Of a stretch of 64,000 nucleotides of DNA, positions 43,763 through 54,337 are shown in pieces. The DNA is taken from the NCBI RefSeq assembly GCF_026341515.1, contig NZ_JAPEOK010000001.1, positions 5,146,001 through 5,210,000 on the forward strand, read 5' to 3'. The stretch comes from Streptomyces sp. NBC_00878. GTDB taxonomy: Bacteria > Actinomycetota > Actinomycetes > Streptomycetales > Streptomycetaceae. A program made the position numbers and the translations under genes. Each line of letters opens with the position of its first letter. The first letter of the stretch is position 1. Below the pieces are notes generated by a model, which was not told where the DNA came from, did no database searches, and was given only the letters and a program-made list of their open reading frames with translations.

Positions 43763-44563
43763 ATGACCATGAGTGCGATCGAACTGCACAGCATAAATCG
43801 TTGGGAGGCGTCCTTCCTCCGCGAGGAGGTGGACGGCTACTTCACCCACGGCATCAAGTGCACGCCGGGCGCGACGGTACTCGACGTGGGCGCCAACATC
43901 GGTGTGTTCTCGGCCGCCGTCTATGAGCGGCTGGACGGGGACGTGCGGATCTACGCCTTCGAGCCGATGCCGCCACTCCACGCCACACTCGAACGCAATG
44001 CTCGCGAGTTCTTCAACGGACGTCTGACCGCGCTCCCTTACGGCCTGGCGTCCCGTGACGACGAGCTCGATTTCAGCTACGTTCCGGCCGCCACGATCTT
44101 CTCGTCCTCCTCGCGGGATCAGGGGAACATCGAGGATGAGCGGCGCCGGGTCACCGCCAGCGTTGTCGAAATGATCCGCCAGGGCGGCCTGGGACCGGTC
44201 CTGCGCCGCGTACCCGCCTCCATCCTCACTCTTCTCATCAGCCGCAAGCTGCGGGTGCTGCGGCGACTTGAGACGCACCGGGTGAAGGTCAGGCCCCTGT
44301 CATCGGTGCTCGACGAGCAGGGCATCGACCACATCGACCTGCTCAAGGTCGATGTGGAAGGCGCCGAACTCGAGGTACTCAAAGGCATCGAGGAACGGCA
44401 TTGGCCGCTGGTCCGCCAGGCCGTCGTCGAGGTGGAGGGCTGGCAGCAGAACCGCGACACAGTCTGCGAGGTCCTCCTCACACACGGCTTCACAGTCAGC
44501 ACCGAGCAGGACTCGGTGCAGCGGGCCGGCGACATCGGCATGGTGTTCGCGATCAGGCCCTGA
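43763..44563 (+). CDS. FkbM-family methyltransferase
   Basis: 266 residues: SAM motif ATVLDVGANIGVFSAAVYE, YAFEPMPPLHATLERN and the FkbM signature IDLLKVDVEGAELEVLKGI. Family members O-methylate sugars or secondary metabolites. ATG 43763 is taken as the start; an in-frame GTG at 43718 is possible. It is the first intact gene past the island and may have lost upstream neighbours in the deletion that removed the third element. Confidence 0.85.
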   Translation: MTMSAIELHSINRWEASFLREEVDGYFTHGIKCTPGATVLDVGANIGVFSAAVYERLDGDVRIYAFEPMPPLHATLERNAREFFNGRLTALPYGLASRDDELDFSYVPAATIFSSSSRDQGNIEDERRRVTASVVEMIRQGGLGPVLRRVPASILTLLISRKLRVLRRLETHRVKVRPLSSVLDEQGIDHIDLLKVDVEGAELEVLKGIEERHWPLVRQAVVEVEGWQQNRDTVCEVLLTHGFTVSTEQDSVQRAGDIGMVFAIRP

Positions 44564-44864
44564 CCACGCGCAGCACCCGGCACTCAAGGCGGTAAGGGAC
44601 CGTGGAATCGATCCATTACCGGGCGATCCAGTGGTGCCGGCTCACCGCACGACGTGCGACCCCGACTGACGCATGTCCTGCTCCGCACCGCGGATGACGC
44701 GATCAAGGTGACCATCTCCGAGTTCCCCGACATCGCCGTCAGCCCCGACTATCCGGACTCCGACGGCACCGTGATCTCGCAGTCGACCTGTCCACGTCCG
44801 GCGTTCGCTCACGCTGTTTGGAACCGCAACCACCACACCGCGGCCGGTCGGCAGGTCGGCAGGA
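44564..44864. other. intergenic stretch with possible gene debris
   Basis: A plus-strand frame (44654-44917) begins MRPRLTHVLLRTADDAIKV and could be debris of a larger gene, but it has no ribosome site and no clear domain. Nothing else seen. Confidence 0.4.
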
Positions 44865-45239
44865 TCAGGCGCCCAGCGCCACGCATTCCGACGCGACCCA
44901 GCCGTCGCGGCCGTTGATTCGCACGGTCTTCCAGTCATTGGAAGTTCCGCCGCAAGCCGTGTAGGTCTGGCCGTTCACGTCGGCCTCCCCAAGGCTTCCG
45001 CAGGGCAGGCGGCCCCCGGCAGCGATGGTCCCCACGACCGAGTAGCTGGTACCGGCTCCACCCCGTACGTTCAGGGTCGTTCCGGACCGGTTGTAGGCAT
45101 AGCAGCTGACCGCCGTCACGGAAGCCTTCTGGGCGACCTCGACCTGGGTCGCGGGTGCGGCGTCGGCAGGGCCGATCATGGCACCCATCGCGCCGAGAGC
45201 AGCTACGGCGACAGCTGTGGCCTTCAGAGACAGACGCAT
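44865..45239 (-). CDS. secreted SH3b-domain protein
   Basis: 124 residues: signal peptide (1-27, cut after ADA) and a bacterial SH3 domain (about 43-122) with TTLNVRGGAGTSYSVVGTI and DGWVASECV; four cysteines could make two disulfides. SH3b domains bind cell-wall peptides. Function of this family of small Streptomyces proteins is unknown. Confidence 0.82.
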   Translation of the reverse strand: MRLSLKATAVAVAALGAMGAMIGPADAAPATQVEVAQKASVTAVSCYAYNRSGTTLNVRGGAGTSYSVVGTIAAGGRLPCGSLGEADVNGQTYTACGGTSNDWKTVRINGRDGWVASECVALGA

Positions 45240-45419
45240 GACTTCCCATCTTTCACCTGGCTAGATCGCCTCATCCAAGCCCGGCGGCACCGCTACAGAA
45301 AGATCATTTCTGGTCATGGTCATGGTCATGGTCGCGGCCGTGGCCGCCGTAGCCATGGCCGCTTCAGCCGTGGCCGTGGACGGCTGCCCCACCGTCTCCA
45401 TCGCCACCGCTCCAGAACG

Positions 45420-46610
45420 TCATGGTTCGCCCCTCTGCATGACGTCCCCGTCCTGGCGAATTGCCGTGCAGACCACGATGTGCGTGCCGGAGCTCCAAGC
45501 GCCCTGGCCCACCCAGGAGGCGGCCTTGTACAACTTCGGGTCGTAGGCGTAGGCCTTGGGCGGTACGTTCTTCGCGCAGGCCTCGTTGGCCTGGTTCCGC
45601 GCCTGGGCCAGGGTCGTATCCGGGCTCATCCGAAAGAAATCGAGCACCTGCTCGTCGTGCGGGCCGTTGCACGAGACCAGCTTGACGCTCTCGGCGGAGA
45701 CCCCGTCGAGGCAGTCCCCCTTCTGCATGGTGGCCGTGTCGGTGAACACCATGCCCAGCCTGCGGTAGTCCCCGAGCGGGCCGTACAACACTTCGCCACG
45801 TGCGCCCAGCAGCAGACAGGCCGTACGCCGTCCGGCAGCCTCGAAGCCCTTCCAGGTCGGGACAACGGCGTACGAGCGTACGTCCGCGAGCTTGGCGCGG
45901 GTTCCCTCAGTCCGTTGCTCACACCGCTTGGGGCCCGTCAGTTGCGCCTCCGCGGCGGTTCCGGCCTCGACCATCGCCATCACCTGCCCGGACGTCTGGC
46001 CGCTGAGGCACTGCACGACCTCGAGTCCGAGTTCGCTCGTGAAGGAGGTGCCCTCCCAGTTGGCGTGGACGCAGTCGCCGGCCTTGAGCGGCTCGGTGAG
46101 AGTGGCGACCTCCCCGTACGGTGTCCCGTCGCCCGATCGCTGGTGCGGCACGGCGAACCAGACACCGCCAAGCGTCAGGGCCACTCCGAGCGCCGCCGCC
46201 ACAACGCCCCGCCACATGGCAGTCCATTCGAGGGGGAGTTCGGGCCGGGCGGGTGCGCGGCCCAGGGTCTCAGCGCCGCTGCACGGCCGCGGCTCCGAGA
46301 TCTCGGCATATGGCCGCCGAAGCATTTCGGGAACCAAAGGCGGCTCTTGATACTCGCGATAGTCGTGATACTCGTGTTCTTCGAGCGCCTCATGTGGGGA
46401 GGTGGCCCAGTCGATTCCGACTGCGGGCTTTCCCTCTGGAAGTGGCCGCGCCGCCGCTTTGAACGAGTCTTCACTCGGCAGGGCAAAAGGGCGGTTCAAG
46501 TCCACGCCCAACAGGCCCGCCGCTACACGGCGATGCAAAGGAAATTTATCGAACTGCCTTGCTGGGACGGGAAGATGGACTTCGCCTTCGGGCACACCGA
46601 GGAGATTCAT
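45420..46610 (-). CDS. septum-formation-like membrane-anchored protein
   Basis: 396 residues: a cytoplasmic, proline-rich first part (1-150), one transmembrane helix (about 155-172, VVAAALGVALTLGGVWF), and an extracellular domain with paired repeats (AGDCVHANW ... KGDCLDGVS), each with conserved Cys, as in actinobacterial septum formation family proteins. ATG 46610 is chosen because the frame upstream overlaps the next membrane gene. Downstream of 46637 in the same direction, so probably one operon. Confidence 0.65.
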   Translation of the reverse strand: MNLLGVPEGEVHLPVPARQFDKFPLHRRVAAGLLGVDLNRPFALPSEDSFKAAARPLPEGKPAVGIDWATSPHEALEEHEYHDYREYQEPPLVPEMLRRPYAEISEPRPCSGAETLGRAPARPELPLEWTAMWRGVVAAALGVALTLGGVWFAVPHQRSGDGTPYGEVATLTEPLKAGDCVHANWEGTSFTSELGLEVVQCLSGQTSGQVMAMVEAGTAAEAQLTGPKRCEQRTEGTRAKLADVRSYAVVPTWKGFEAAGRRTACLLLGARGEVLYGPLGDYRRLGMVFTDTATMQKGDCLDGVSAESVKLVSCNGPHDEQVLDFFRMSPDTTLAQARNQANEACAKNVPPKAYAYDPKLYKAASWVGQGAWSSGTHIVVCTAIRQDGDVMQRGEP

Positions 46611-46636
46611 CAGTACTCGTCGCCGCAGGTTCGTCT

Positions 46637-47059
46637 TCACTGGCCGCCTCCGGGACCAGTCGTTTCGAGGGCGGTTCCTTGCGCGGGGGAGTTGCCGGTT
46701 TCGGGGGCGGGCATCGTTGGGCCGGTGACAAGCCGCGCGACTTGAGGGGAAGCACCCAGCTGAGCCAGCATCGCTGGGGCGCAGACGCCCAGTGCCACCG
46801 CCGCGTAGGCTCCGCTGATCTGTCCACTGGTTCCGAAGAGCAATGCCGCGCCGGCTCCGATGGCAGAGCGTAGGACGGCAAGGCATGTGTGGGCGGCTGC
46901 GTCCAAGTAAAGCCGCAGAGTCGGGGGCTTTGCGCGGCGTCGGCCACTTGGAGTGCGGCGTGCCGCTTGCCATTCCGTGCATCTGCGGAACACGGCGAGC
47001 ATTTCGACACTCAGGCCTCCCGCAGCACCGAACATGGCAAATTGCCACCAACTCATCAT
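46637..47059 (-). CDS. small membrane protein, unknown
   Basis: 140 residues with hydrophobic helices at about 5-22, 53-75 and 80-100, and a polar tail. No family recognised. Its stop is 27 nt before the start of the septum-formation-like gene, so they may be functionally linked. Start MMSWWQFAMFG at 47059; the second Met is equally possible. Confidence 0.6.
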   Translation of the reverse strand: MMSWWQFAMFGAAGGLSVEMLAVFRRCTEWQAARRTPSGRRRAKPPTLRLYLDAAAHTCLAVLRSAIGAGAALLFGTSGQISGAYAAVALGVCAPAMLAQLGASPQVARLVTGPTMPAPETGNSPAQGTALETTGPGGGQ

Positions 47060-47143
47060 GACCCCCGCTACTGACAGGTGCTCAGATGCCCCGCTATCTG
47101 GTCGCCGTACAGCATCCCTACTCGGTCGGCGGATCGAGCGCCA

Positions 47144-47226
47144 GCCCTAAACGGCCACCGGCCCCAAATGGCCGCCAGCCCTAAACGGCGGCCAGCCCTG
47201 AGCGGCCGCCAGCCCTGAGCGGCTCG
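47144..47226. repeat. short imperfect tandem repeats
   Basis: A unit of about 18 bp, CAGCCCTGAGCGGCCGC with variants (CCCTAAACGGC, CCCAAATGGCCGC), is repeated four to five times upstream of the small membrane gene and past the sensor kinase stop. It could form alternative hairpins and act as a terminator. No coding. Confidence 0.55.
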
Positions 47227-47290
47227 GAGACCGCAGCTGTGGAATCGCCCGAATGAAATGGCCGGGGTCCACCAGGATCCCCGTCCGACG

Positions 47291-49055
47291 TCACCGTTGT
47301 GGCAGTCGGACCGTGAACACCGAGCCGAGGCCCGGGGCGCTTGCCGCCGAGACCGTTCCGTCGTGCGCCTCCGTCAGTTTGCGGGCGATGGCCAGGCCGA
47401 GGCCGCTTCCGCCGGTCTGCCGGTTGCGGGACTTGTCGGCCCGCCAGAAACGGTCGAAGACATGGTCCAGGTCCGCCGGATCGATTCCGGTCCCGGAGTC
47501 GGCGACCTCCACGACCAGGTCGTCGCCCTCCATGCGGGACCGCAGAACGACGGAGCCACCGTCCGGCGTGTGCCTGACCGCGTTGGACACGAGGTTGCCG
47601 ATCACCTGGCGCAGCCGCACCCGGTCGGCACGCACTTCAAGTTTCTCGACGGCCTCGATCGTCAGGCCTACGCCGGCCAGGTCGGCGGTACCGCGGTGGG
47701 CCGCCGTCACCTGTTCGAGCAGCTCAGCGACGTGCAGCGGTTCACAGTGCAGCACGAGCCTCCCGGCATCGGCGGCCGCGAGATCGCGCAGGTCGTCGAT
47801 GACGTGCTGCAGCAGTACCGCCTCGTCCAGGAGGAGCGCCAGCAGTTCCGGGTTCGCCGGGGTGAGGCCGTCCTGGGCCGCCTCCAGCCAGCTGCGGATG
47901 TTGGTCAGCGGGGTGCGCAGCTCGTGCGCCACGTCGTTGACCATCGACTTGCGCAGCTGTTCGAGCTCCTGTCTGCGTTCGGCGAGGTCGTTGAACGCCG
48001 CGGAGAGAAGGCCGATCTCGTCGTTCGCCGTCACCGGGACCCGTACGGCCTCGTCGGCGGGGCGCTGGGCCGCCCGGATCAGGGCGCGCAGCGGACGGAC
48101 CAGCCGTCTGCCCACGAGCGTGGTCACGGTGGCGGCGACGGCGAGGACCAGAGCCGCGGCCCCGACGATCCGCAGGGTGCTCCCCGTGGACAGCCGCAGA
48201 CCCGACGCCTCCGGAGCGCTGCGGTCACCGACGAACAGCAGCGCAGGGGGCGAGACGTAGGACCGGAGCTGCTGGCGCCGGGCGTCGTTGACGCACTCCT
48301 GGGCCGCGCGCTCCGAGTTCTCGGGACCGGTTCCGTGGGAGAACCAGGAAAAGTCCGCGTAGACGTCGAGCTCCGCTCTGCCCTGCTGCCTCATGCACTT
48401 CGTGGCGAGGTCGCTCACCTGCTCCACCGCCAGCGACTCCGACCGCAGGGGTATCGCCAGAGTGGAGGGATCGCATGACTTGTCCCCCCTGTGGTCGGTG
48501 ACGAGGCGGGCCGGCAGGACTTTGGGGCGCCCGCTGGGCAGCTTGGTGATCTTGGCGTCGATTCCCTTCCCGCGCAGGCACCGGACGATCATGTCGGCCG
48601 TCCGCCGCAGTTCCTCCCGGTCCTTCGCCTCCAGGAGGTACGGGCCCACGGCGCGCGGATCGATCGGGCCGGCGTCGGACAGGACAGGGTCGAGCCGCAG
48701 CGGGTCGACCTGCGCGGTCGGCCGGTACGGAAGCCGGACGGCCTTTCCGTCTCTGTCCGAACCGGAACCGGCGATGCGGGTGCGTGCCTGGGTGGTCACC
48801 GTAACGGGCCTGCCGGTGCGTTTCGCGAGGGCGGCGACGAGTTCCTGCACTCCGCCCCAGTCGGAGTGTGTCGCCGCGTAGCCGATCAGGGCGTCGTAGA
48901 CCCGGGTGTCGTCCTCCAGGGACTGCCCCTGTTGCGTGCGGATCGCCCGCGTCGTGGTCGTGACGGCGAGCCAGGTCGTGGCGGCCACCGCGCAGACGGC
49001 GACCAGCAGCGAGGCGGTGAGCAGGCGGGTGAACAGGCTGCCGCGCAGCGGGACC

Positions 49056-49069
<14 letters not shown>
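47291..49069 (-). CDS. sensor histidine kinase
   Basis: 592 residues: helix about 12-35, large extracytoplasmic domain (36-310) with four to five Cys including RCLRGKG and KCMRQQG, second helix (about 315-335), HAMP, H box MVNDVAHELRTPLTNI, N box GNLVSNAVRHTP and GGSGLGLAI. The paired Cys motifs resemble those in the lipoprotein at 53566 (YQECQAQHG; KCMRSHG), hinting that both belong to one sensing/export system. Overlaps the response regulator gene by 14 nt. Confidence 0.9.
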
Positions 49070-49778
<709 letters not shown>

Positions 49779-50087
49779 GGCGGCGACTATAGGTCGGGCG
49801 TCCGGTCGTGCCCGCCACGCTGACAATCCCGATACATCTTCCTGAAGCCGCTCTGATCGCGGTCCGGCATCGTCGGCTCCGTTCGCAAGGGAGGCCCTCG
49901 GCTTCCTCCGGCTGCCAGGACGCGTCCTGCTTCCGGCAACCCGTATCGATCCGGAGTCATCACCCATGATCCGAGTCACCCAGCACGCCGCCGCGGCACG
50001 CGCCGTGCCGACTCATGCCCAGCGCGCCGTTCAGGGTCCCGTACACCTCGTCGTCGACCTGCCCCACCCCGCCTCGGAGTCCCGCCG
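49779..50087. promoter_or_regulatory. divergent promoter region, regulator versus exporter
   Basis: 309 bp between the response regulator and the MacA-like gene. No gene is supported. Response-regulator sites are expected here, but I found no convincing direct repeat by eye. Confidence 0.4.
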
Positions 50088-51449
50088 GTGACCGGCGGCG
50101 AGCCGGAGCCCGTGTCCACCACGGCCGACGCGGCCCCGCGGGGGCGCCGACGGCGCGCCCGGATCGCACTTGCCGTGGGCGCGGTGGTGCTGGTGGGAGC
50201 GGGCGTCGCCATGTCGGTTCCATGGAACTCCGGAGCCGGTACAGCGCGTTCCACGTCCGAACCGGCCGCGCGGACGGTCAAGGTGGTCCGTACCGACCTG
50301 ACCGACCGGCAGTCCCTCGACGGCACACTCGGCTACGGGACCCCGCGGCCGGTCAAGGGGGCCGGCGAAGGCACGGTGACGTGGCTGGCGCCGAGCGGCA
50401 GCACGGTCTCCCGCGGCAAGCCGCTGTACCGCGTCGACGACCTGCCCGTACCGGTCTTCTACGGCACCGTCCCGCTGTACCGGCGGCTGGAGACCCCGAA
50501 CACGGTGGGACGCGACGTCCGCGTGATCGCCGACAACCTGCGGGCCCTGGGCTACGACATCGGCAGTCAGCCCACGCCGGGGCAGAGGGTCACCGTCACG
50601 ACTCCGGCGTCCGGCACGGAAGGACAATCGTCATCCGATTCAGCCGGTTCATCTGGTTCGTCCGCGTCCGGCTCCGCGTCGCCGTCCGCCGCATCGAAGT
50701 CGAATTCGGAAGCGAATTCGGAAGCGGACCCGAAATCGGAATCGGCTACGGAGACGGCGAGGCCGGGTGGGAAGGACCCCGCCGATCCGGCTTCCACGAT
50801 CAGCCGGGTACAAGTGGTGCACTCCGGTGACGGTGTGCTCACGGATTCCCTGATGAGGGCGGTCAAGCGCTGGCAGACCGCTCGCGGTATCCCGGCCACG
50901 GGTGTACTGGAGGCCGGTGACGTGGCGGTGCTCCGCGGAGCCGTCCGTGTGGAAGGCGCCGACGTCCAGCCCGGCGACCCCGCCGACGGGACCCTGATGC
51001 GGGTCACCCCCACCACCAAGGCAGTGACACTCGAGGTGGACGCCCCCCAGGTGGGCACCGTCAAGCGCGGGGACGCGGTGACCGTACGGCTCCCGGACGA
51101 CGCCAAGGCCGCGGGCAAGGTGGCCGCCATCGGCACCGCGGCCAGGGCCGCGGAGGGTCAGGACGCCACCGGGGCGCTGAAGGTGACGGTCACGGTCACC
51201 TTCACGAACCCCGCGAAGGCGAAGAAGTTCAACTCCGCGCCGGTCGAGGTCGACTTCGGCTCCGAGACCCGTACCGGAGTGCTCGCGGTCCCGGTCACCG
51301 CCCTGCTCGCGCTGCGCGAAGGCGGTTACGGGCTGCGGCTGGCCGACGGTCGGCTGGTACCCGTGGAGACCGGACTGTACGCCGGGGGGATGGTGGAGGT
51401 CAGCGGCGCCGGTATCGCCGAAGGAGCTCGGGTGGTGACCGCGTCGTGA
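50088..51449 (+). CDS. MacA/HlyD-like membrane fusion protein with PG-binding domain
   Basis: 453 residues: one N-terminal helix (about 25-45), a split biotinyl-lipoyl-like/barrel region, a peptidoglycan-binding-type domain ([20 protein letters not shown]) and a C-terminal beta domain ([20 protein letters not shown]). An acidic, Ser/Glu-rich linker (about 175-225) is expanded. Adaptor of the ABC exporter encoded next. GTG 50088. Overlaps the ATPase gene by 4 nt. Confidence 0.83.
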   Translation: MTGGEPEPVSTTADAAPRGRRRRARIALAVGAVVLVGAGVAMSVPWNSGAGTARSTSEPAARTVKVVRTDLTDRQSLDGTLGYGTPRPVKGAGEGTVTWLAPSGSTVSRGKPLYRVDDLPVPVFYGTVPLYRRLETPNTVGRDVRVIADNLRALGYDIGSQPTPGQRVTVTTPASGTEGQSSSDSAGSSGSSASGSASPSAASKSNSEANSEADPKSESATETARPGGKDPADPASTISRVQVVHSGDGVLTDSLMRAVKRWQTARGIPATGVLEAGDVAVLRGAVRVEGADVQPGDPADGTLMRVTPTTKAVTLEVDAPQVGTVKRGDAVTVRLPDDAKAAGKVAAIGTAARAAEGQDATGALKVTVTVTFTNPAKAKKFNSAPVEVDFGSETRTGVLAVPVTALLALREGGYGLRLADGRLVPVETGLYAGGMVEVSGAGIAEGARVVTAS

Positions 51450-52228
51450 CGGCGGTGTTGTCGGTCCAGGACGTGACGGTCGAGTATCCCGGCGGGGTCA
51501 TGGCACTCGCCGGCGTGTCCATGGAGATCCAGGAGGGGGAATTCCTGGCGATCGTCGGACCGTCCGGCTCGGGCAAGTCGACTCTGCTGAACGTCATGGG
51601 AACCCTCGATCAGCCGAGCAGCGGCGCCATCGTCATCGCCGGTCACGACGTGACCACCATGCCCGACCGGAAACTGTCCGCACTGCGTGGGCGCTGGCTC
51701 GGTTTCGTCTTCCAGCAGTTCCACCTGTCCGAGGGCCTGACCGCCACCGAAAACGTGTCCACCGGGCTGCTCTACGCCGGAGTGGCGAAGAGACACCGCG
51801 GGCCCCTCGCCCTGGCGGCGCTGGAACGGGTCGGTCTGGCCCACCGCGCCGGCCACCGGCCGCACCAGCTCTCCGGCGGCGAACGGCAGCGGGTGGCCAT
51901 CGCAAGAGCCCTCGTCCACGAACCCGCGCTGGTACTCGCGGACGAGCCGACCGGCGCGCTGGACACCGCGAACGGGCTCGCGGTGCTCGAACTGCTCACC
52001 CGGCTCAACAAGGAGGGGACCACCATCGCGCTCATCACCCACGATCGCGACATCGCGGCGCGGCTGCCCCGGCAGGTGGAGATGCAGGACGGGCGCATCG
52101 TCGCCGACAGGGTCGCGGCCGACCGGGTCATGTCCGACCGGGTCACGTCCGATCAGATCGCGGACGAACGGATGGCGGACGAACGGATGGCAGCGGACAC
52201 GATCGCGACCGAAGGGGTAGTGCGGTGA
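51446..52228 (+). CDS. MacB/LolD-like ABC transporter ATPase
   Basis: 260 residues with Walker [10 protein letters not shown] loop [18 protein letters not shown], signature LSGGERQR, and Walker [13 protein letters not shown] followed by the H loop THD. The C-terminal tail (about 225-260) is a repetitive charged run ([17 protein letters not shown]). Energises the permease encoded next; overlapping GTG/TGA codons couple all three genes. Confidence 0.92.
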   Translation: MTAVLSVQDVTVEYPGGVMALAGVSMEIQEGEFLAIVGPSGSGKSTLLNVMGTLDQPSSGAIVIAGHDVTTMPDRKLSALRGRWLGFVFQQFHLSEGLTATENVSTGLLYAGVAKRHRGPLALAALERVGLAHRAGHRPHQLSGGERQRVAIARALVHEPALVLADEPTGALDTANGLAVLELLTRLNKEGTTIALITHDRDIAARLPRQVEMQDGRIVADRVAADRVMSDRVTSDQIADERMADERMAADTIATEGVVR

Positions 52229-53505
52229 GGGCGGGCTCCCGGCTTCGGTCCACGGTCCTACGGGAGTCCACGACCCCGCAGGCCCGGACGACGCCCCCGT
52301 GGCTCCGCCCGGTACGGCTCTCACCGGCCGACCTGCTGCGCCTCGGCCTGGTCGGTATCCGATCACGGCGGATGCGAGCGGCGCTGTCGGCCATCGGCAT
52401 CTCCATCGGTATCGCCACCATGATCGTGGTCACCGGTATCCCGGCCTCCAGCCAGCGGGCGCTCAACGCGGAACTGACCGCGCTGGGCACCGACCGGCTC
52501 CAGGCGGTCGCGGACGCCAACGCGAGCGGCGGGGAGGGGCCGGTCTCGTTCCCGGCCGAGTCGGTGTCGATGGTGGACCGTATCGGCGCCGTCGAAGCCG
52601 TGGCCGCAGTGGCCAACACCCATGCGACGGTGCGGCGTTCGGACCGGCTCGGACCGCTCGACGCCTCGGGCCTGACGGTACTGGCCGCCCGGAAGGACTT
52701 GCTCGACGTGATCAACGCGAAGGTCCGCTCGGGCCAGTACTTCACCGCGGCCACCGAACGGTTTCCGAGCGTCGTCCTCGGCGCGGTCGCCGCGGCCCGC
52801 CTGGGCTTTCCCGACCTGCGCCCCGGCGAACCGCCGCCCCTCGTGCTGATCGGAGACCAGTGGTTCGGCGTGATCGGGATTCTGCGCACCGTACCGCTGG
52901 CTCCGGACATCGATCGGTCGGTGCTGGTCGGCTGGCAGGCCGCGCACAGCAAGCTCGGCTTCGACGGCAGGCCGACGCAGTTGTTCATCCAGGCGGACGA
53001 GCCGGCGGTCGAGGACGTACGCGCGGTGCTTCCCGCCACCGTCAACCCGCAGTCCCCGAGCGTTGTCCTGGTCAGCCGGCCGTCGGACGCGCTGGCTGCC
53101 AAGCGCTCCGCCGAGGCCACGTTCTCCGGGCTGTTCGTCGGCCTGGCCGGCCTCGCCCTGCTGGTCGGCGGCATCGGAGTCGCCAACACCATGGTGATCT
53201 CCGTACTCGAACGCCGCCGCGAGATCGGACTGCGCCGTGCCCTGGGCGCCAACCGGGGCCAGATCCGAGGCCAGTTCCTCACCGAATCGATCGCTCTGTC
53301 TTGTTTGGGCGGCATCGCCGGTATCGGCGTCGGCGTGCTGGCGACCATGGGCTACGCGGCCTACAAGGACTGGCCGCCGGTGATCCCGCTGCAAGCGGTG
53401 ACCGGAGGATTCTGCGGCGCGGTACTCATCGGCGTCATGGCCGGCGTGTACCCGGCCGTCCGCGCTTCCCGCCTGTCCCCGACGGCGGCACTGACCACCA
53501 CCTGA
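52225..53505 (+). CDS. MacB/FtsX-type ABC permease
   Basis: 426 residues: a helix at about 48-70 ([20 protein letters not shown]), the large extracytoplasmic MacB core domain (70-300), and three C-terminal helices with the FtsX signature [18 protein letters not shown]. Would drive mechanotransmission export of a peptide, lipid or drug with the upstream adaptor. Confidence 0.9.
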   Translation: MRAGSRLRSTVLRESTTPQARTTPPWLRPVRLSPADLLRLGLVGIRSRRMRAALSAIGISIGIATMIVVTGIPASSQRALNAELTALGTDRLQAVADANASGGEGPVSFPAESVSMVDRIGAVEAVAAVANTHATVRRSDRLGPLDASGLTVLAARKDLLDVINAKVRSGQYFTAATERFPSVVLGAVAAARLGFPDLRPGEPPPLVLIGDQWFGVIGILRTVPLAPDIDRSVLVGWQAAHSKLGFDGRPTQLFIQADEPAVEDVRAVLPATVNPQSPSVVLVSRPSDALAAKRSAEATFSGLFVGLAGLALLVGGIGVANTMVISVLERRREIGLRRALGANRGQIRGQFLTESIALSCLGGIAGIGVGVLATMGYAAYKDWPPVIPLQAVTGGFCGAVLIGVMAGVYPAVRASRLSPTAALTTT

Positions 53506-53565
53506 AGACATACCTGAACACGGAAACCCTGACAAATTCCCCTACACCCACAGGAGATGACCACT

Positions 53566-54159
53566 GTGATGCGTACATTCACTGGGTCCCGCCCGGCACA
53601 TTTCGGCCGCTGCCTCACCACGGTCACCGCGCTGGCCTCGTTGGCTCTGATCACGGCCTGCAGCGGCGAATCCGGGTCGGCCAAGTCCGCCGAGGACAAG
53701 GGCGTCGCGAGCGTGACCGAACCCAGCGGCAAGTCGTCGCAGGCACCGGCGCAGGCGGAACGGCCCCTCATTCGCCCCGACACCACGGAAGAGGAGGAAA
53801 CGCGGCTGGGCCAGCTGTACCAGGAATGTCAGGCTCAGCACGGCCTGGCGAAGTACATGATCAAGAACGAGGACGGCACCTGGAAGGGGTATAAGGGCGG
53901 GAACGACGAGCTGTGGGAGAAGGCCAAGAAAGCCTGCGCGTCGAAGGAGCCGGAAACCCTTCCCCAGCGGGCCGCCAGGGAGGATCCCGAGTTCCAGGAC
54001 AAGAACGAGAAGTGGCTCAAGTGCATGCGGTCCCACGGCCTCAAGGTCTCGGCCGCGGCTGACAACCCCGGCATGATCGCCTTCGACGACGGCCTTCCCC
54101 CGGACAGCCAGATGAAGTGGATCAAAAAGTGCGAGGCCGACGCGTTCGTCGCGAAATAG
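53566..54159 (+). CDS. secreted lipoprotein linked to the ABC exporter
   Basis: 197 residues from GTG 53566 (ATG 53569 or 53557 possible; AGGAG at 53551). Lipoprotein signal with lipobox LITAC. Mature part is charged with Cys in YQECQAQHG, AKKACAS, LKCMRSHG and KKCEAD, similar to the Cys-xx-GMPD-type motifs of the kinase sensor domain. Downstream of the permease in the same direction. It may present the signal or substrate to the exporter/kinase system; function unknown. Confidence 0.75.
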   Translation: MMRTFTGSRPAHFGRCLTTVTALASLALITACSGESGSAKSAEDKGVASVTEPSGKSSQAPAQAERPLIRPDTTEEEETRLGQLYQECQAQHGLAKYMIKNEDGTWKGYKGGNDELWEKAKKACASKEPETLPQRAAREDPEFQDKNEKWLKCMRSHGLKVSAAADNPGMIAFDDGLPPDSQMKWIKKCEADAFVAK

Positions 54160-54171
54160 CCGGCCACACGC

Positions 54172-54248
54172 CGTCACACCGGGTACGCACCCGCTTGGGT
54201 GCGTACCCGCTTGGGTGCGTACCCGCTTGGGTGCGTACCCGGTGTGAC
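54172..54248. terminator. long hairpin built from tandem 16-18-bp palindromes
   Basis: Outer arms CGTCACACCGGGTACGCACC and GGTGCGTACCCGGTGTGACG enclose three tandem units of GGGTGCGTACCCGCTT, each itself palindromic. It lies just past the lipoprotein stop codon and likely terminates the exporter operon. The repeat number probably varies between strains. Confidence 0.8.
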
Positions 54249-54337
54249 GCTCGGGGTCCCACAGGCCGACTCCGAGCCGGGTGGGCGCTCGGCGCTGGAG
54301 CGGGGACCGTTGCGAGGCGCTACTACGATGACCGGTC

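Noticed and set aside
45364..45423. 19-codon ORF (His/Gly-rich) overlapping the end of the septum-formation-like gene
   Set aside because: Although an ATGA overlap exists, the length is too short and the sequence is a low-complexity GGTCATGGTCATGG stretch; no support for translation.
50088..53505. Lipoprotein-release (LolCDE) or cell-division FtsEX system
   Set aside because: The adaptor protein with a peptidoglycan-binding region and the MacB-type periplasmic domain point to a MacAB-like exporter; no cell-division context.
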